From: Planobispora longispora
Lineage (GTDB): Bacteria > Actinomycetota > Actinomycetes > Streptosporangiales > Streptosporangiaceae
Direction: 5' to 3'
Assembly: GCF_016863135.1 (NCBI RefSeq)
Contig: NZ_BOOH01000054.1
Coordinates: 1 to 64,000 of the forward strand
DNA length: 64,000 nt
The translations under genes and the position numbers were made by a program. The notes beneath the pieces are model-generated. The model saw nothing but the letters and a program-made list of their open reading frames with translations, did not search any database and was not told the DNA's origin. Below, in pieces: positions 25,289 through 34,642 of this stretch (positions are counted from its first letter, which is position 1; every line of letters begins with the position of its first letter).

Positions 25289-27004
25289 TCATCCCCTCGC
25301 CGCGTGCGTCAGGGAGGCTTCCCAGAAATCGGCGTAGCGGCCACCGCGGCGCAGCAGCTCGTCGTGGCCGCCTTCCTCCACGAGCCGGCCGCCGTCCAGG
25401 AAGACGATGCGGTCGGCGCGCCGGACGGTCCGCAGCCGGTGCGCCGCCATCACCACCGTCCGCCCCGCCATCAGGCGCTCGACGCCCTCGTGGACGGCCG
25501 CCTCGTTCACCGGGTCCAGCGCGGAGGTGACCTCGTCCAGCAGCACGATGGGCGCGTTCTTCAGCAGCGCCCGGGCGATCGAGACGCGCTGGCGCTCACC
25601 GCCCGACAGCAGCGCGCCGCCCTCGCCGACGTTCGCCGCCCATCCGCCGGGCAGTCGCTCGACGACCTCGTCCAGCCGGGCGGCGGCCGCCGCCGCCCGC
25701 ACGTCGGCGTCGTCGGCGTCGGGACGGCCGAGGCGCACGTTCTCCTCGATCGTGCCGTCGAAGAGGTAGACGTCCTGGAAGACGATGGCGATCCGCTCCA
25801 TCAGCACCCGGGTGCTGATGGAGCGCACGTCCACGCCTCCCACGCGCACCGCGCCCGCGTCCACGTCGTAGAACCGTGCGAGCAGCTGGAGCAGCGTGCT
25901 CTTACCGGCGCCCGAGGGGCCGACGACGGCCAGCCGCTGCCCCTGGGGCACGGACAGCGACACGTCGTCGATCACCGTGCGGTCGCCGTGCCGGAAGGTG
26001 ACGGAGTCGAGCTCCAGGTCGTGGCGGGCCGGCCGGATCGGTTCGCGGGCCTCCGGCAGCGGTTCGGTGCGCAGCACCGTGTCGAGTCTGGCCAGTACGG
26101 AGCGCGCGCCGCGCAGTTTGCCGGCGATGTCCGACAGCGACAGCAGTGGATCGGCGCAGCGGGCGGCGAGCACCAGGATCGCCAGAAGCTCCGCCGCGCC
26201 GATGTCCCCGCCGAGTGCGAGGTGGGCGCCCAGCGCCAGCACCAGGGTGAACATCGCCTGCACCGTGAGCGTCAGGCCCAGCACGCCGGGCAGCGCCGAC
26301 AGCACGGTGCGGCGGGATGCGCGCTGGAGTTCCCGCAGTGAGCCGTCGAGCAGCTCGAAGCGTTCGCCGGTCCGGCCGCCGGCGCGCAGCACGGGCTGGG
26401 CCTGGAGGTATTCGATGACCCGCCCGGCGGCCTCGTGGTCGCGCCGGTGGCGTTCCGCGTCGGCGGCGGTCGCCGAGCGCGCCGTCCAGATCTGGATCGC
26501 CGCCACGACGGGGGCGGCGGCCAGCGCGGCCAGGCCCAGCCGCCAGTCGGAGGCGAGCATGACGGCGACGATCGTCAGGGGTGTCACCAGGGCGGAGACG
26601 AACGGCGCCAGCAGATGCGCCGCCACGCCCATCGCCTCCAGGAGGCCGCGGCTGGCCAGGACGGACACCTCGCCGACCCGGCCGGGGCTGTACCAGCCGA
26701 TGGGCAGGCGGGCCAGGTGATCGCCGAGCCGGTGGTACATGCCGCGCAGCAGCGTGGTCCCGACGCGCATGCCGGACAGGTCGCTGAGGTAGCGGAGTGC
26801 CGCGTAGACCGCGATGGCGGCCCCGAAGGCGATCAGCCAGGGCCGGGCGGCCGCGGGGTCGCCTCCGAAGAGCGCTCGCAGCACGGGGACCAGCAGGGCG
26901 TAGGAGAGGCCCTCGGCTGTCGCGGTCGCCGTCATCAGGGCCACGGTGCGGCGCATCGGCCGGGCGTGCTCGTGTCCCAGCACGCGCAGCAGCATTCGGA
27001 TCAT
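25289..27004 (-). CDS. ABC exporter half-transporter B (TMD-NBD)
   Basis: This 571-residue fusion of six-helix membrane domain (about 1-310) and nucleotide-binding domain has Walker A GPSGAGKST with Lys368, signature LLSGGERQR, and Walker B IVLLDEVTSALDP. The H-loop is in MAAHRLRT. It overlaps the preceding half-transporter gene by four bases (ATGA), and the two should form a heterodimer. IrtA/IrtB-like and lipid or drug exporters share this layout. The D-loop SALD is canonical here but degenerate in the partner. The substrate is unknown. Confidence 0.92.
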   Translation of the reverse strand: MIRMLLRVLGHEHARPMRRTVALMTATATAEGLSYALLVPVLRALFGGDPAAARPWLIAFGAAIAVYAALRYLSDLSGMRVGTTLLRGMYHRLGDHLARLPIGWYSPGRVGEVSVLASRGLLEAMGVAAHLLAPFVSALVTPLTIVAVMLASDWRLGLAALAAAPVVAAIQIWTARSATAADAERHRRDHEAAGRVIEYLQAQPVLRAGGRTGERFELLDGSLRELQRASRRTVLSALPGVLGLTLTVQAMFTLVLALGAHLALGGDIGAAELLAILVLAARCADPLLSLSDIAGKLRGARSVLARLDTVLRTEPLPEAREPIRPARHDLELDSVTFRHGDRTVIDDVSLSVPQGQRLAVVGPSGAGKSTLLQLLARFYDVDAGAVRVGGVDVRSISTRVLMERIAIVFQDVYLFDGTIEENVRLGRPDADDADVRAAAAAARLDEVVERLPGGWAANVGEGGALLSGGERQRVSIARALLKNAPIVLLDEVTSALDPVNEAAVHEGVERLMAGRTVVMAAHRLRTVRRADRIVFLDGGRLVEEGGHDELLRRGGRYADFWEASLTHAARG

Positions 27005-28839
27005 CGGGTCGTGTCTCCTCGCGGTGCGTCACCGTGGGCTTCGGTCTCGCCGGTCGTCGCCGACTCGTGGGATCGCCGGAAGGCGGCGAACCTCCCGTCC
27101 CGTGCCAGCAGGTCGGCGGGGCTGCCGCGCTCGGTGATCGATCCGTTCTCCAGCACCACGACGGTGTCGGCGTCGGCGATCGTCTCCGGGCGGTGGGCGA
27201 TGACCAGGATCGTCCGGTCGCCGCTCAGCGTCGCCAGGGCCCGGCGCACCGCCCGTTCGGTGTGCGGGTCGGCGAAGGCGGTGGCCTCGTCGAGGACCAG
27301 GACGGGTGTGTCGGCCAGCAGCGCGCGTGCGATCGAGATCCGCTGCGCCTCTCCGCCCGACAGTTCGGCGTCTTCGCCGATCACGGTCTCGTACCCGTGC
27401 GGCAGTTCGAGGATCCGATCGTGGATGTTCGCCAGCCGGGCGGCGTGGATCACTTCGTCGAGGCCGGCGTGGGGCACCGCCAGTGCGATGTTGTCGGCGA
27501 CCGACGCGCGCAGCAGGCGAACGTCCTGGAAGACGAAGGAGACCGTCCGGTACAGCTCGCGGCTGTCGAGATCGCGGAGATCGACGCCGCCCAGGGTGAC
27601 CGAGCCGTGGGTCGGGTCGGAGAACCGCGGCAGCAGCCGGGCCAGTGTGGACTTCCCGCTTCCCGACGGCCCCGTGATCGCGGTGATCGTGCCCGGTTCG
27701 AGTGCCAGGTCGATCCCGCGCAGCACCTCGTGGCCGGTTTCGTAGGCGAATCGGACGTCGCGCAGTTCCACCCGGTGCCCCCGCGGCACGAGCGGGCGCG
27801 CGGGCTCGGGCAGCGGCCGGACCGCGAGCACGTCCCGGATCCGTCCGACGGCGCGCCGGGCGCTCTGCAGATCGTCGAAGCCGTGGCCGAGGGCCGCCAC
27901 CGGGGCGGTCAGGCCCAGTCCGAGCAGCAGGAAGGGGAGCAGGTCGGCCGGGACCATGCCGCCGGTCGTGATCAGAACCGTGCCGCCGGTCAGCACGACC
28001 AGCAGTACGAAGGGCGGTGACAGCGCCAGCTGCATTCCGGCGGCGATCGGGGACATGCCGCGGACCCAGCGGACGAAGTCGCCGACGAAATCGTCCGCGG
28101 CCGACAGGAACGCGCGGTGGGCGCGTTCGGTCCCGCCGAACGCCTTGACGACCGAGATCCCCTGGACGAACTCGACGACGGAGCTCGCGATGCGTCCCAT
28201 GGCGGCGTCGAGCGTCTCCTGCTCGCGCAACCGGGCGGGGGTCATCATCAGGGGGACCAGGGCCACCGCCAGCGCCACCGGGATCAGTGTGATCAAGGTG
28301 AGCCGCCAGTCGACGGTGAGCAGATAGACCAGCGATACCAGCGGCACCGCGAACGCGGAGACGAGTTCGCCGGGGGCGTGGGCGATGAAGGGGTGCACCG
28401 CGCTCACGTCCTCTCCCACCACCTTGGCGAGCTCGCCGGTCCGGCGGTGGGAGAGCCAGTCCATCGGCACGCGTCCCAGCTGGGCGGCCAGGCGGCGGCG
28501 GAACGCCAGTTGCACCCGGCCGTCGAGGAGATGCCCGATTCCGGATGAGGCGGCGGTGAACAGCAGCCGGATGAACAGGCCGGCCGCGCCCGCGACCACG
28601 ACGGTCCGGACGTGGCCGTGGTCGATCGGGCCGGGCGACAGCAGGGCGCGGCCCAGTTCGGCGACCGCCAGCAGCGGCGCCAGTCCTGCGACGGCGCCGA
28701 TCACCTGCAGGATGACGACGGCGGCGAAACCGCGCGCGTGGGGGCGCAGCAGTCCTGCCATGCTCTGTTCCGCCGGGGAGCCGGTGTCCGGTGGCGGCGC
28801 GGGCTGTTCTGCCGCCGGGGCGAGGTCGGTGGTGGTCAT
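27001..28839 (-). CDS. ABC exporter half-transporter A (TMD-NBD)
   Basis: The 612-residue protein has a proline-rich N-terminal extension (about 25 residues), a membrane domain (about 30-330) and an ATPase domain. The ATPase motifs are Walker [10 protein letters not shown] (Lys396), signature ELSGGEAQR, Walker [14 protein letters not shown] and H-loop VIAHRPETI. The D-loop is AFAD instead of SALD, so the two ATP sites of the heterodimer probably differ. The start follows GGGAG five bases upstream. It is the first gene of the pair. The alpha/beta hydrolase gene upstream on the same strand ends 79 bp away and may be cotranscribed. Confidence 0.92.
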   Translation of the reverse strand: MTTTDLAPAAEQPAPPPDTGSPAEQSMAGLLRPHARGFAAVVILQVIGAVAGLAPLLAVAELGRALLSPGPIDHGHVRTVVVAGAAGLFIRLLFTAASSGIGHLLDGRVQLAFRRRLAAQLGRVPMDWLSHRRTGELAKVVGEDVSAVHPFIAHAPGELVSAFAVPLVSLVYLLTVDWRLTLITLIPVALAVALVPLMMTPARLREQETLDAAMGRIASSVVEFVQGISVVKAFGGTERAHRAFLSAADDFVGDFVRWVRGMSPIAAGMQLALSPPFVLLVVLTGGTVLITTGGMVPADLLPFLLLGLGLTAPVAALGHGFDDLQSARRAVGRIRDVLAVRPLPEPARPLVPRGHRVELRDVRFAYETGHEVLRGIDLALEPGTITAITGPSGSGKSTLARLLPRFSDPTHGSVTLGGVDLRDLDSRELYRTVSFVFQDVRLLRASVADNIALAVPHAGLDEVIHAARLANIHDRILELPHGYETVIGEDAELSGGEAQRISIARALLADTPVLVLDEATAFADPHTERAVRRALATLSGDRTILVIAHRPETIADADTVVVLENGSITERGSPADLLARDGRFAAFRRSHESATTGETEAHGDAPRGDTTR

Positions 28840-28918
28840 CGTTCTCCCGTCTCCGTTCCCGTCGATCTCGTCGCGGCCGGGCCGGTGGGGGTCGTATGCG
28901 GGACCGCCCGCGAGGGCT

Positions 28919-29815
28919 TCACCCGGCCAGGGCGCGGCGCAGGGCGGCGCCGAGTTCGGCGAGCTGCCGCTGCGACACCTCGGCGGACAGGATCGCCTGC
29001 GAGCCGTGGAAGGTGCCGGGCCACTGGTGCAGCTCGACCGAGACGCCCGCCTGCAGCAGCCGCAGCGCGTAGTCGATGCCCTCGTCGCGGCTGGGGCAGA
29101 GTTCCGCGGTGGCGAGGTAGGCCGGGGGCAGGCCGGACAGGTCGGCGGCCCGTGCCGGGGCGGCGTAGGGGGTGGCGGGTCGCGCGCCCAGGTAGTGCCG
29201 CCACGATGCGGTGACTTTGTCGCGATTCATCCAGGGGGTGTCGGTGAAGTTCCGCTGGGACCAGGTCTGCTGGCGGTCGTCGAGCCCGGGCTGGTTGAGC
29301 AGCTGGAAACGGATGGGCGGTCCCTGCTCGTCGCGTGCCCGCAGCGCCGTCGCGGCCGCGAGGTTCGCACCGGCGCTGTGGCCTCCGACCGCGATCCGCT
29401 CCGGGTCGACGCCGAGCTCGGCGGCGTTCTCGGCGGTCCAGTTCAGTACGGCCCAGGCGTCGTCCAGGGCGGCCGGGAACGGGTTCTCGGGCGCCAGGCG
29501 GTAGCCCACCGAGATCACCGTCGCGCCGGAGGCGTCCGCCAGGCGCGCGGCCCAGGGGTGTTCGGTGTCCAGGTCGCCCATGACGAATCCGCCGCCGTGC
29601 AGCCAGACGACGGCGCCCTGGGTCCGGTGCGGGCGGTAGATCCGCACCGGCACGCCCGGGTCGGCGGGGACCGTGCGGTCCTCGATTTCGAGGTTCGAGG
29701 TGTCCGGCGCCGCCACCGCCCCGGCCAGCCGGGCGAGGTTCTCGCGCTCGGTGACCGGATCGGTCAGGTCGGCCCGGGGGAACAGGGGGACGAACACTTC
29801 CAGTTCGGGATCCAT
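28919..29815 (-). CDS. HSL-type alpha/beta hydrolase (esterase/lipase)
   Basis: This 298-residue enzyme has the hormone-sensitive-lipase oxyanion motif HGGGF (VVWLHGGGFVMGD), nucleophile Ser in GGHSAGANLAAA, Asp in the ELCPSRDEG region and His in WPGTFHGSQ. Its substrate is a short- or medium-chain ester. ATG 29815 is favoured because GAGG lies nine bases upstream; ATG 29824 is nearly as good. It diverges from the PucR-like regulator (start 29933), which may control it, and it is followed by the ABC exporter. Confidence 0.88.
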   Translation of the reverse strand: MDPELEVFVPLFPRADLTDPVTERENLARLAGAVAAPDTSNLEIEDRTVPADPGVPVRIYRPHRTQGAVVWLHGGGFVMGDLDTEHPWAARLADASGATVISVGYRLAPENPFPAALDDAWAVLNWTAENAAELGVDPERIAVGGHSAGANLAAATALRARDEQGPPIRFQLLNQPGLDDRQQTWSQRNFTDTPWMNRDKVTASWRHYLGARPATPYAAPARAADLSGLPPAYLATAELCPSRDEGIDYALRLLQAGVSVELHQWPGTFHGSQAILSAEVSQRQLAELGAALRRALAG

Positions 29816-29932
29816 GTCGGCCATCCTCACGGCCGTGGCCCGCGAGATCATCCGACATCCGTCGGGTGTCCGGCCCCGATCGCGCACCGACCGGCGCGCC
29901 TCCTCGTGCCGCGGGAGCCGTATCCTCCTGCC

Positions 29933-30967
29933 ATGGAGGCTCTGGCCGCACGGCTGTCGCACCTGGATCCGCACGTCCAGGGTGTGGTCCGCGTCGTCGC
30001 GTTCTATGACACGCTGATGCGCCGGCGGGTGGATCTGCCGGCGCTAGCCCGGGCCTCGGCGGGGCTGGCCGAGTGCGTGGCCGGGATCCGGTTGTCCGGC
30101 ACGGGGCGGATCATCCGTACGGCGCCCGACGGCAGGGAGGCCTCCGTTCCGCCGGCGGCGGCGTCCACCACCGTGCCGATCCTCCTCGACGAGGAGGAGA
30201 TCGGCACGGTGTGGCTGGAGCGGCCGGGCCCGCCCGGCCCGCTCGACGAGGTGCTGCTGGACCGGCTGGCGATCGCGGCCGGGGCGGTCGTGGAGAGGTA
30301 CGGCCCGGCCCGCACCACCATGGCCGATCCCGCCCTCGTCGAGCTGGTGATCAGCGCCGACAGCGACGAGGCGGCCCGGGCCCGGGCGTTGCGGCTGCTG
30401 GGGTTCGCCGCCGATCTGCCGGTCCGCGTCGTCGCCGTGCGTTCGCCCCTCCCGCTCGACCGGGTCGGCGGCCTCATCTGCCCGGCCCGTCCGGTGAAGG
30501 CGGCGCCGCTGGCCGAGGTGGGCGTCATCTTGGCCACCACCGTGGATCCGGCCCGCTTCCCCGCGGGGGTGCGCGCGGGCATCGGCTCCGCCGAGAGCCC
30601 CGATCGATCCTGGTGGGAGGCGCGCGCCGCCCTGCGCTTCACCACCGCCCGTCAGCCGGTCGTCCACTACGGCGGCCTGGGCGCGCTGGCGCTGCTCGCG
30701 CAGGTGCCCCAGGAGGCGGCGCGCGACAACGCCGACGTGGCCGCGATCGCCCGGATGGCCGACGCCCCGGGGGACCTGGAGACGCTGGAGGCCTACTGCG
30801 CCACCGGCTCGCTGCGCCGGGCCGCCGACGTGCTCCACCTGCATCACAGCAGCGTCGCCCGGCGGCTCGAACAGATCGGGAAGGCCCTGGGCATCGAGCT
30901 GACCGAGCCCACCGGGCTGGTGCGGGCCAGGATCGCCCTCACCGCCTGGCGGCTCCTCGACGGCTGA
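29933..30967 (+). CDS. PucR/CdaR-like helix-turn-helix regulator
   Basis: The 344-residue protein has an N-terminal segment of unassigned fold and a central GGDEF-like region without catalytic motifs. The C-terminal HTH (about 290-340) reads LEAYCATGSLRRAADVLHLHHSSVARRLEQIGKALG, the PucR_C pattern. Such proteins are activators responding to metabolites. No clear Shine-Dalgarno is adjacent; GGGAG lies 15 bases upstream. It diverges from the hydrolase-ABC exporter genes, which are its most likely targets. Confidence 0.8.
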   Translation: MEALAARLSHLDPHVQGVVRVVAFYDTLMRRRVDLPALARASAGLAECVAGIRLSGTGRIIRTAPDGREASVPPAAASTTVPILLDEEEIGTVWLERPGPPGPLDEVLLDRLAIAAGAVVERYGPARTTMADPALVELVISADSDEAARARALRLLGFAADLPVRVVAVRSPLPLDRVGGLICPARPVKAAPLAEVGVILATTVDPARFPAGVRAGIGSAESPDRSWWEARAALRFTTARQPVVHYGGLGALALLAQVPQEAARDNADVAAIARMADAPGDLETLEAYCATGSLRRAADVLHLHHSSVARRLEQIGKALGIELTEPTGLVRARIALTAWRLLDG

Positions 30968-31002
30968 GGAGGGGGCACGGGCTCGCGGGGCGCTCCTCAG
31001 CC
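30962..31002. terminator. Bidirectional hairpin
   Basis: GGCTGAGGAG (30962-30971) pairs with CTCCTCAGCC (30993-31002), straddling the stop codon of the regulator gene. It faces the convergent Nudix gene, and a second imperfect stem follows. Confidence 0.6.
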
Positions 31003-31028
31003 CTCGCGCCCGACCGGAGGGGCGAGGC

Positions 31029-31655
31029 TCAGCGGTGCGTCCACTCCGGCTGGAGGAAGTCGGCCACCCGCGCGGTGCGCCCGAGCAGCACGATCTCGCG
31101 GAACTGCCACAGCAGCGCCCCGGTGGGGGCGTGTATCACCATCCGGGGGCCCAGGTGCATCTGCAGCAGCCGCCCGCCGTCCGGCTGCGGCACCCACCGC
31201 ACCGCGTCCGGCGCGGCCAGCCGGCGCAGCGGCACGTGGTGCACGGAGTGGACCTCCTCGGCGCTGGGCGCCAGCGGTCCCGGATCCGCCACCGCCACGA
31301 CGAGCGGGGTGATCGTGAAGTTCGAGGCGGCGGGGAAGTCGTCGAGCCGTCCCAGCACGGCCTCCGGCGCGGCGGCCAGCCCGATCTCCTCGTGCAGCTC
31401 GCGCAGCGCCGCCTGCAGGGGGCTCTCGCCGTCCTCCAGGCGTCCGCCCGGCAGGGCCCACTGGCCCGCGTTGCGGCCCCGGTAGGCCCGCTTGATGACG
31501 ATCACCGAGGGCGCGCCGGAATGCTCGACCACGCACAACGCCACCGCCGCCCGCCGCACGCCCGGTGCGTCGGGCAGCGTCGTGTGCCGGTGGGCCGCCA
31601 GCCGGTCGGCGGCGCGCTCCCGCAACGCCGCCAGGTCGCCGAGGGGATCGCTCAT
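31029..31655 (-). CDS. Nudix hydrolase
   Basis: This 208-residue protein has a full Nudix box, GRLEDGESPLQAALRELHEE then IGL (GX5EX7REUXEEXGU), preceded by GQWALPGG. The enzyme cleaves nucleoside diphosphate derivatives, possibly CoA or NADH-type substrates. The C-terminal part (about 130-208) is an extra domain that holds PRMVIHAPTGALLWQFREIVLLG. The start is ATG 31655. Neighbours give no substrate hint. Confidence 0.9.
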   Translation of the reverse strand: MSDPLGDLAALRERAADRLAAHRHTTLPDAPGVRRAAVALCVVEHSGAPSVIVIKRAYRGRNAGQWALPGGRLEDGESPLQAALRELHEEIGLAAAPEAVLGRLDDFPAASNFTITPLVVAVADPGPLAPSAEEVHSVHHVPLRRLAAPDAVRWVPQPDGGRLLQMHLGPRMVIHAPTGALLWQFREIVLLGRTARVADFLQPEWTHR

Positions 31656-31845
31656 GGACGCATCATGTCAGAGGATCACCCGCCGCCCGCGCCCGGCGGC
31701 GGGTCTCCGGCCGGGGGCGGGAGCCGCCGGGAATTCGCGCGCGGTCGCCGCCGTTGTCACCGGTGCGGCCCCGATCGGGGGCCGTCCGGACGAGACGCGC
31801 CGTACCCGGCCTGCAAAGACGACGCTCCTTGGGAAGGGAGCCGTC

Positions 31846-32169
31846 GTGGCCTGGCTCATGATCATCGCCGCCGGTCTGTTCGAGGTCGTCATGGCCTACT
31901 CGCTCAAGCTCAGCGCCGGGTTCTCCGTGCCGCTGCCGAGCATCGGCTTCGCCGTGTCGGCCGTGCTCAGCTTCGGCCTCCTCGCGCTCGCCCTCAGAAG
32001 CCTCGAGGTCGGTACGGCCTACGCCGTCTGGACGGGGATCGGCGCCGTCGGCACCGCCGTCGCGGGCATGGTGGTGCTGGGAGAGAACGCGTCGCCCATG
32101 AAGATCGCCTCGATCGCCCTCATCCTCGCCGGAGTCGTCGGCCTCAACCTGGCGGGCGGCGGTCACTGA
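31846..32169 (+). CDS. SMR family exporter (SugE/Gdx-like)
   Basis: The product has 107 residues and four helices. The proton-coupling Glu13 is in LFEVVMAYSLKLS, and the subgroup signature GTAYAVWTGIGAVGTA is present. The SugE/Gdx branch exports guanidinium, while EmrE/Qac members export quaternary amines; the sequence is closer to SugE. GTG 31846 has GGGAAGGGAG five bases upstream. The gene is single; many SMR antiporters work as homodimers. I looked for a guanidine riboswitch upstream and could not make one. Confidence 0.88.
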   Translation: MAWLMIIAAGLFEVVMAYSLKLSAGFSVPLPSIGFAVSAVLSFGLLALALRSLEVGTAYAVWTGIGAVGTAVAGMVVLGENASPMKIASIALILAGVVGLNLAGGGH

Positions 32170-32211
32170 CCGGCCGGCGCCCGCGCCCGGAAGATCGCGA
32201 GACATCGGGGC

Positions 32212-32242
32212 TTGACCCTGCCCCTAGGGCAGGGTTCGACGA
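32212..32242 (+). promoter_or_regulatory. MerR-type promoter/operator
   Basis: A -35 element TTGACC (32212-32217) is followed by a perfect dyad ACCCTGCCC-CTA-GGGCAGGGT (32215-32235). The -10 would lie near 32237-32243 (GACGAT), a long 19-20 bp spacer typical of MerR-activated promoters. Transcription would begin at about 32250, at or beside ATG 32251. The merR gene is directly downstream of the controlled gene. Confidence 0.75.
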
Positions 32243-32250
32243 TGGTCCGC

Positions 32251-33690
32251 ATGGACACCAACGCACTGCACACCAACGCGCTGCACACCGTCGAAGCCGG
32301 GATCCGCGAGCAGGTCGCCGCCCACTGCGAGTCCGGGGAAGTCCCCGGGTTCGTCGCCGGCGTCTACCACGCCGGCGAGCAGATCGTCGTCGCGCACGGC
32401 ATCGCGAACGTCGCCACCGGCGCGCCGATGCTCGAGGAGACCGGCTTCCTGTTCGGCTCGGTCACCAAGGTCCTGACCACCATGCTGGTCCTGCAGCAGG
32501 CCGACCGCGGAACGCTGGACCTCGACGCGCCGGTGGTGAAGTACCTCCCCGAATTCGCCCTGACCGACCCGGGCGCGGCCGGTAAGATCCTGGTCCGGCA
32601 CCTGATCTCGCACACCAACGGCATCGACGCGGACCTGTTCTTCCCCGACGCCAAGGGCCCCGACGCCCTGAAGACCTACGTCGACGGCCTCGCGAACAGC
32701 TGCGGCACCATGTTCGAGCCCGGCGAGCAGCTCAGCTACTCCAACGGCGGCATGATCGTCGCGGGCCGCCTGCTGGAGGCGGTGACCGGCGTGCCCTTCC
32801 CCGACCTGCTCGAACGCGACGTCTACGCGCCCGTCGGAATGAAGGACTCCAGCACCTCGGCCGAACGGGCCATCCTGCGCAGCACGGCCGTCGGCCACTT
32901 CCCGGACCCCGAGACCATGGCGGCCAGGCCCACGCGCATGTTCACGCTGCCCGAGACCTGGGGCCCGGCCGGCGGGACGCCGATCGGCACCGTCGCCGAC
33001 CTGCTCGCCGTCGGGCGCACCCACCTCGCGGGCGGCGTGTCCCCGTCCGGCGCGCGCGTCCTGTCGGCGGAGTCGACCGCGCTGATGCAGCGGGTCTCGT
33101 ACGACATGGCGAGCCCGAACGTCCCGCCGATGGGCCTGGGCTGGGTGCGTTACCCGTTCGGCGGCACGACCGTCCTCGCCATGTCGGGCGCGTCGCCGGG
33201 CGGGGTGTCCATCCTGTGCGTCGTGCCCGAGCACGACCTGGTCTTCACCGCCTTCGGCAACACCCCGGGGGCGATCATGCTGCAGGACCGGATCCTGCGG
33301 TGGCTGCTGAGCGAGCACCTCGGCGTCCGGATCCCCGCTCTGATCACCGAGACGGAGCAGGACGTCGACCTCACCCCGTACGCGGGCACCTACCGCTCCG
33401 ATCAGCTCCGCATCGACGTCAGCGTCGTCGACGGCCAGCTGGAGGAGCGGGTGACCTACGAACCGGCGGACGAGTCGCAGAAGCGGATCTTCACCGAGTT
33501 CGCCGGCGGGACGACCTCCGCCCCGCCGCAGCGCTACGTGCCGATCCGGCCCGGCCTCTTCGCGCCCGCCGGATACCCCATGGAGACGTTCGACGGATAT
33601 CTGCGACTGCTGCTCGTCTCCTACCACGACGTCCGTGACGGCCGGGCGCGCTTCCGCAACGGCGGCGGCCGCCTGACCCGGCGGGCCTGA
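32251..33690 (+). CDS. Beta-lactamase-related serine hydrolase
   Basis: The product has 479 residues from ATG 32251. This start is chosen because the MerR-type promoter predicts a leaderless mRNA starting there; ATG 32242 is the alternative. The class C/DD-peptidase fold shows SxxK in GSVTKVLTTM, YxN in LSYSNGGM and a C-terminal lipocalin-like domain (about 385-479, DLTPYAGTYRSDQL). There is no signal peptide, so it is probably a cytoplasmic esterase or peptidase rather than a resistance enzyme. The N-terminus has a duplicated TNALH from a 15-bp tandem repeat. The merR gene follows after 32 bp. Confidence 0.87.
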   Translation: MDTNALHTNALHTVEAGIREQVAAHCESGEVPGFVAGVYHAGEQIVVAHGIANVATGAPMLEETGFLFGSVTKVLTTMLVLQQADRGTLDLDAPVVKYLPEFALTDPGAAGKILVRHLISHTNGIDADLFFPDAKGPDALKTYVDGLANSCGTMFEPGEQLSYSNGGMIVAGRLLEAVTGVPFPDLLERDVYAPVGMKDSSTSAERAILRSTAVGHFPDPETMAARPTRMFTLPETWGPAGGTPIGTVADLLAVGRTHLAGGVSPSGARVLSAESTALMQRVSYDMASPNVPPMGLGWVRYPFGGTTVLAMSGASPGGVSILCVVPEHDLVFTAFGNTPGAIMLQDRILRWLLSEHLGVRIPALITETEQDVDLTPYAGTYRSDQLRIDVSVVDGQLEERVTYEPADESQKRIFTEFAGGTTSAPPQRYVPIRPGLFAPAGYPMETFDGYLRLLLVSYHDVRDGRARFRNGGGRLTRRA

Positions 33691-33722
33691 CCGTTCCCCA
33701 CCGGAGTGGAAGGATGTCCGGC

Positions 33723-34442
33723 ATGCTCACGATCGGCCGGCTCGCGGACTACGCCGGAGTGACCGTCAAGGCCATCCGCCACTATCACGAGCGCGGTCTG
33801 CTCGCCGAGCCCGACCGCGACTCGTCCGGCTACCGGCGCTACACCGCCGAGCATGCCGTCAAGCTCGTCAAGATCAGGACGCTGGCCCATGCGGGCGTGC
33901 CGCTGGCCCGCGTCAAGGAGCTTCTCGACGCCGACCCGGACACGCTCACGGCGGCCATCGCCGAGATCGACCACGACCTCGAGGACCGCATCGCGCAGCT
34001 GCGGCGAGCCCGCGGCCAACTCGCCCAGCTGCGCGGCGGTGACCGGCTTTTCGTCTCCCCGGAGGTCGCCGACCACCTCGACGATCTACGCGGTCTCGGC
34101 GTCAGCGAGCGCGCGATCCGGGTGGAACGCGACGGCTGGATCCTCATGCAGACGGCCTCGCCCGAGGACGCGGCCCTGTGGATCGCCGAAAAACGCGAGC
34201 TGATGGCCGATCCCGAGTTCCGCGCCCTCTACCTCGAACACGACGCCGCCTACGACTGGCCGCCGGACGATCCCCGCCTCGCCGCCCTCGCGGACCGCAT
34301 CCGGAACTGGTTCGCCGGTCGGCACAGCCGGTCCGAGGCCCGGCCCGTCCACAACCCGGCCATCGCCCGGCTGGCCGCGCAATCCCTGCCCGGAGCCTCA
34401 TCCCCGGCCTGGGACCGGCTCGCCCGGCTCGTGGAGGGCTGA
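33723..34442 (+). CDS. MerR family transcriptional regulator
   Basis: The product has 239 residues. The MerR HTH is at 1-70 (MLTIGRLADYAGVTVKAIRHYHERGLLAEPDRDSSGYRRY, with the usual wing), followed by a coiled dimer helix and a C-terminal effector domain (about 115-239). ATG 33723 is preferred to ATG 33714 because GGAAGG lies nine bases upstream and it gives the standard family start. It probably activates the beta-lactamase-like gene through the dyad at 32215-32235. The ligand is unknown; the effector domain resembles those of TipA/BltR-like multidrug regulators only loosely. Confidence 0.9.
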   Translation: MLTIGRLADYAGVTVKAIRHYHERGLLAEPDRDSSGYRRYTAEHAVKLVKIRTLAHAGVPLARVKELLDADPDTLTAAIAEIDHDLEDRIAQLRRARGQLAQLRGGDRLFVSPEVADHLDDLRGLGVSERAIRVERDGWILMQTASPEDAALWIAEKRELMADPEFRALYLEHDAAYDWPPDDPRLAALADRIRNWFAGRHSRSEARPVHNPAIARLAAQSLPGASSPAWDRLARLVEG

Positions 34443-34642
34443 GCCCGATCGCGTGGAGGGCCGACCTCGGTCCCGTGGGGGCCGGGCCCGATTCCGTGCG
34501 CCGCCCGGCCGGGAGCGTCGGGCGCGATGTCCGCCTCGCCGGGATCGCGGCAGTCCCTTCTGCTGCGCCGCGGGGGACGGCAGAATCGATCAAGGTAACG
34601 CCGGCCGCCCGACGGCCCCGGCCGGCACCGTCCGAGGAGGTC
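34443..34642. other. 200-bp gap upstream of the SDR gene
   Basis: No gene or clear hairpin is seen. A few direct repeats of CG-rich hexamers occur. It presumably holds the SDR promoter. Confidence 0.5.

Noticed and set aside
31740-31845. Possible guanidine riboswitch upstream of the SMR exporter
   Set aside because: The short hairpins there do not have the paired ACGR loops of guanidine-II or the conserved core of guanidine-I, so I could not support it.
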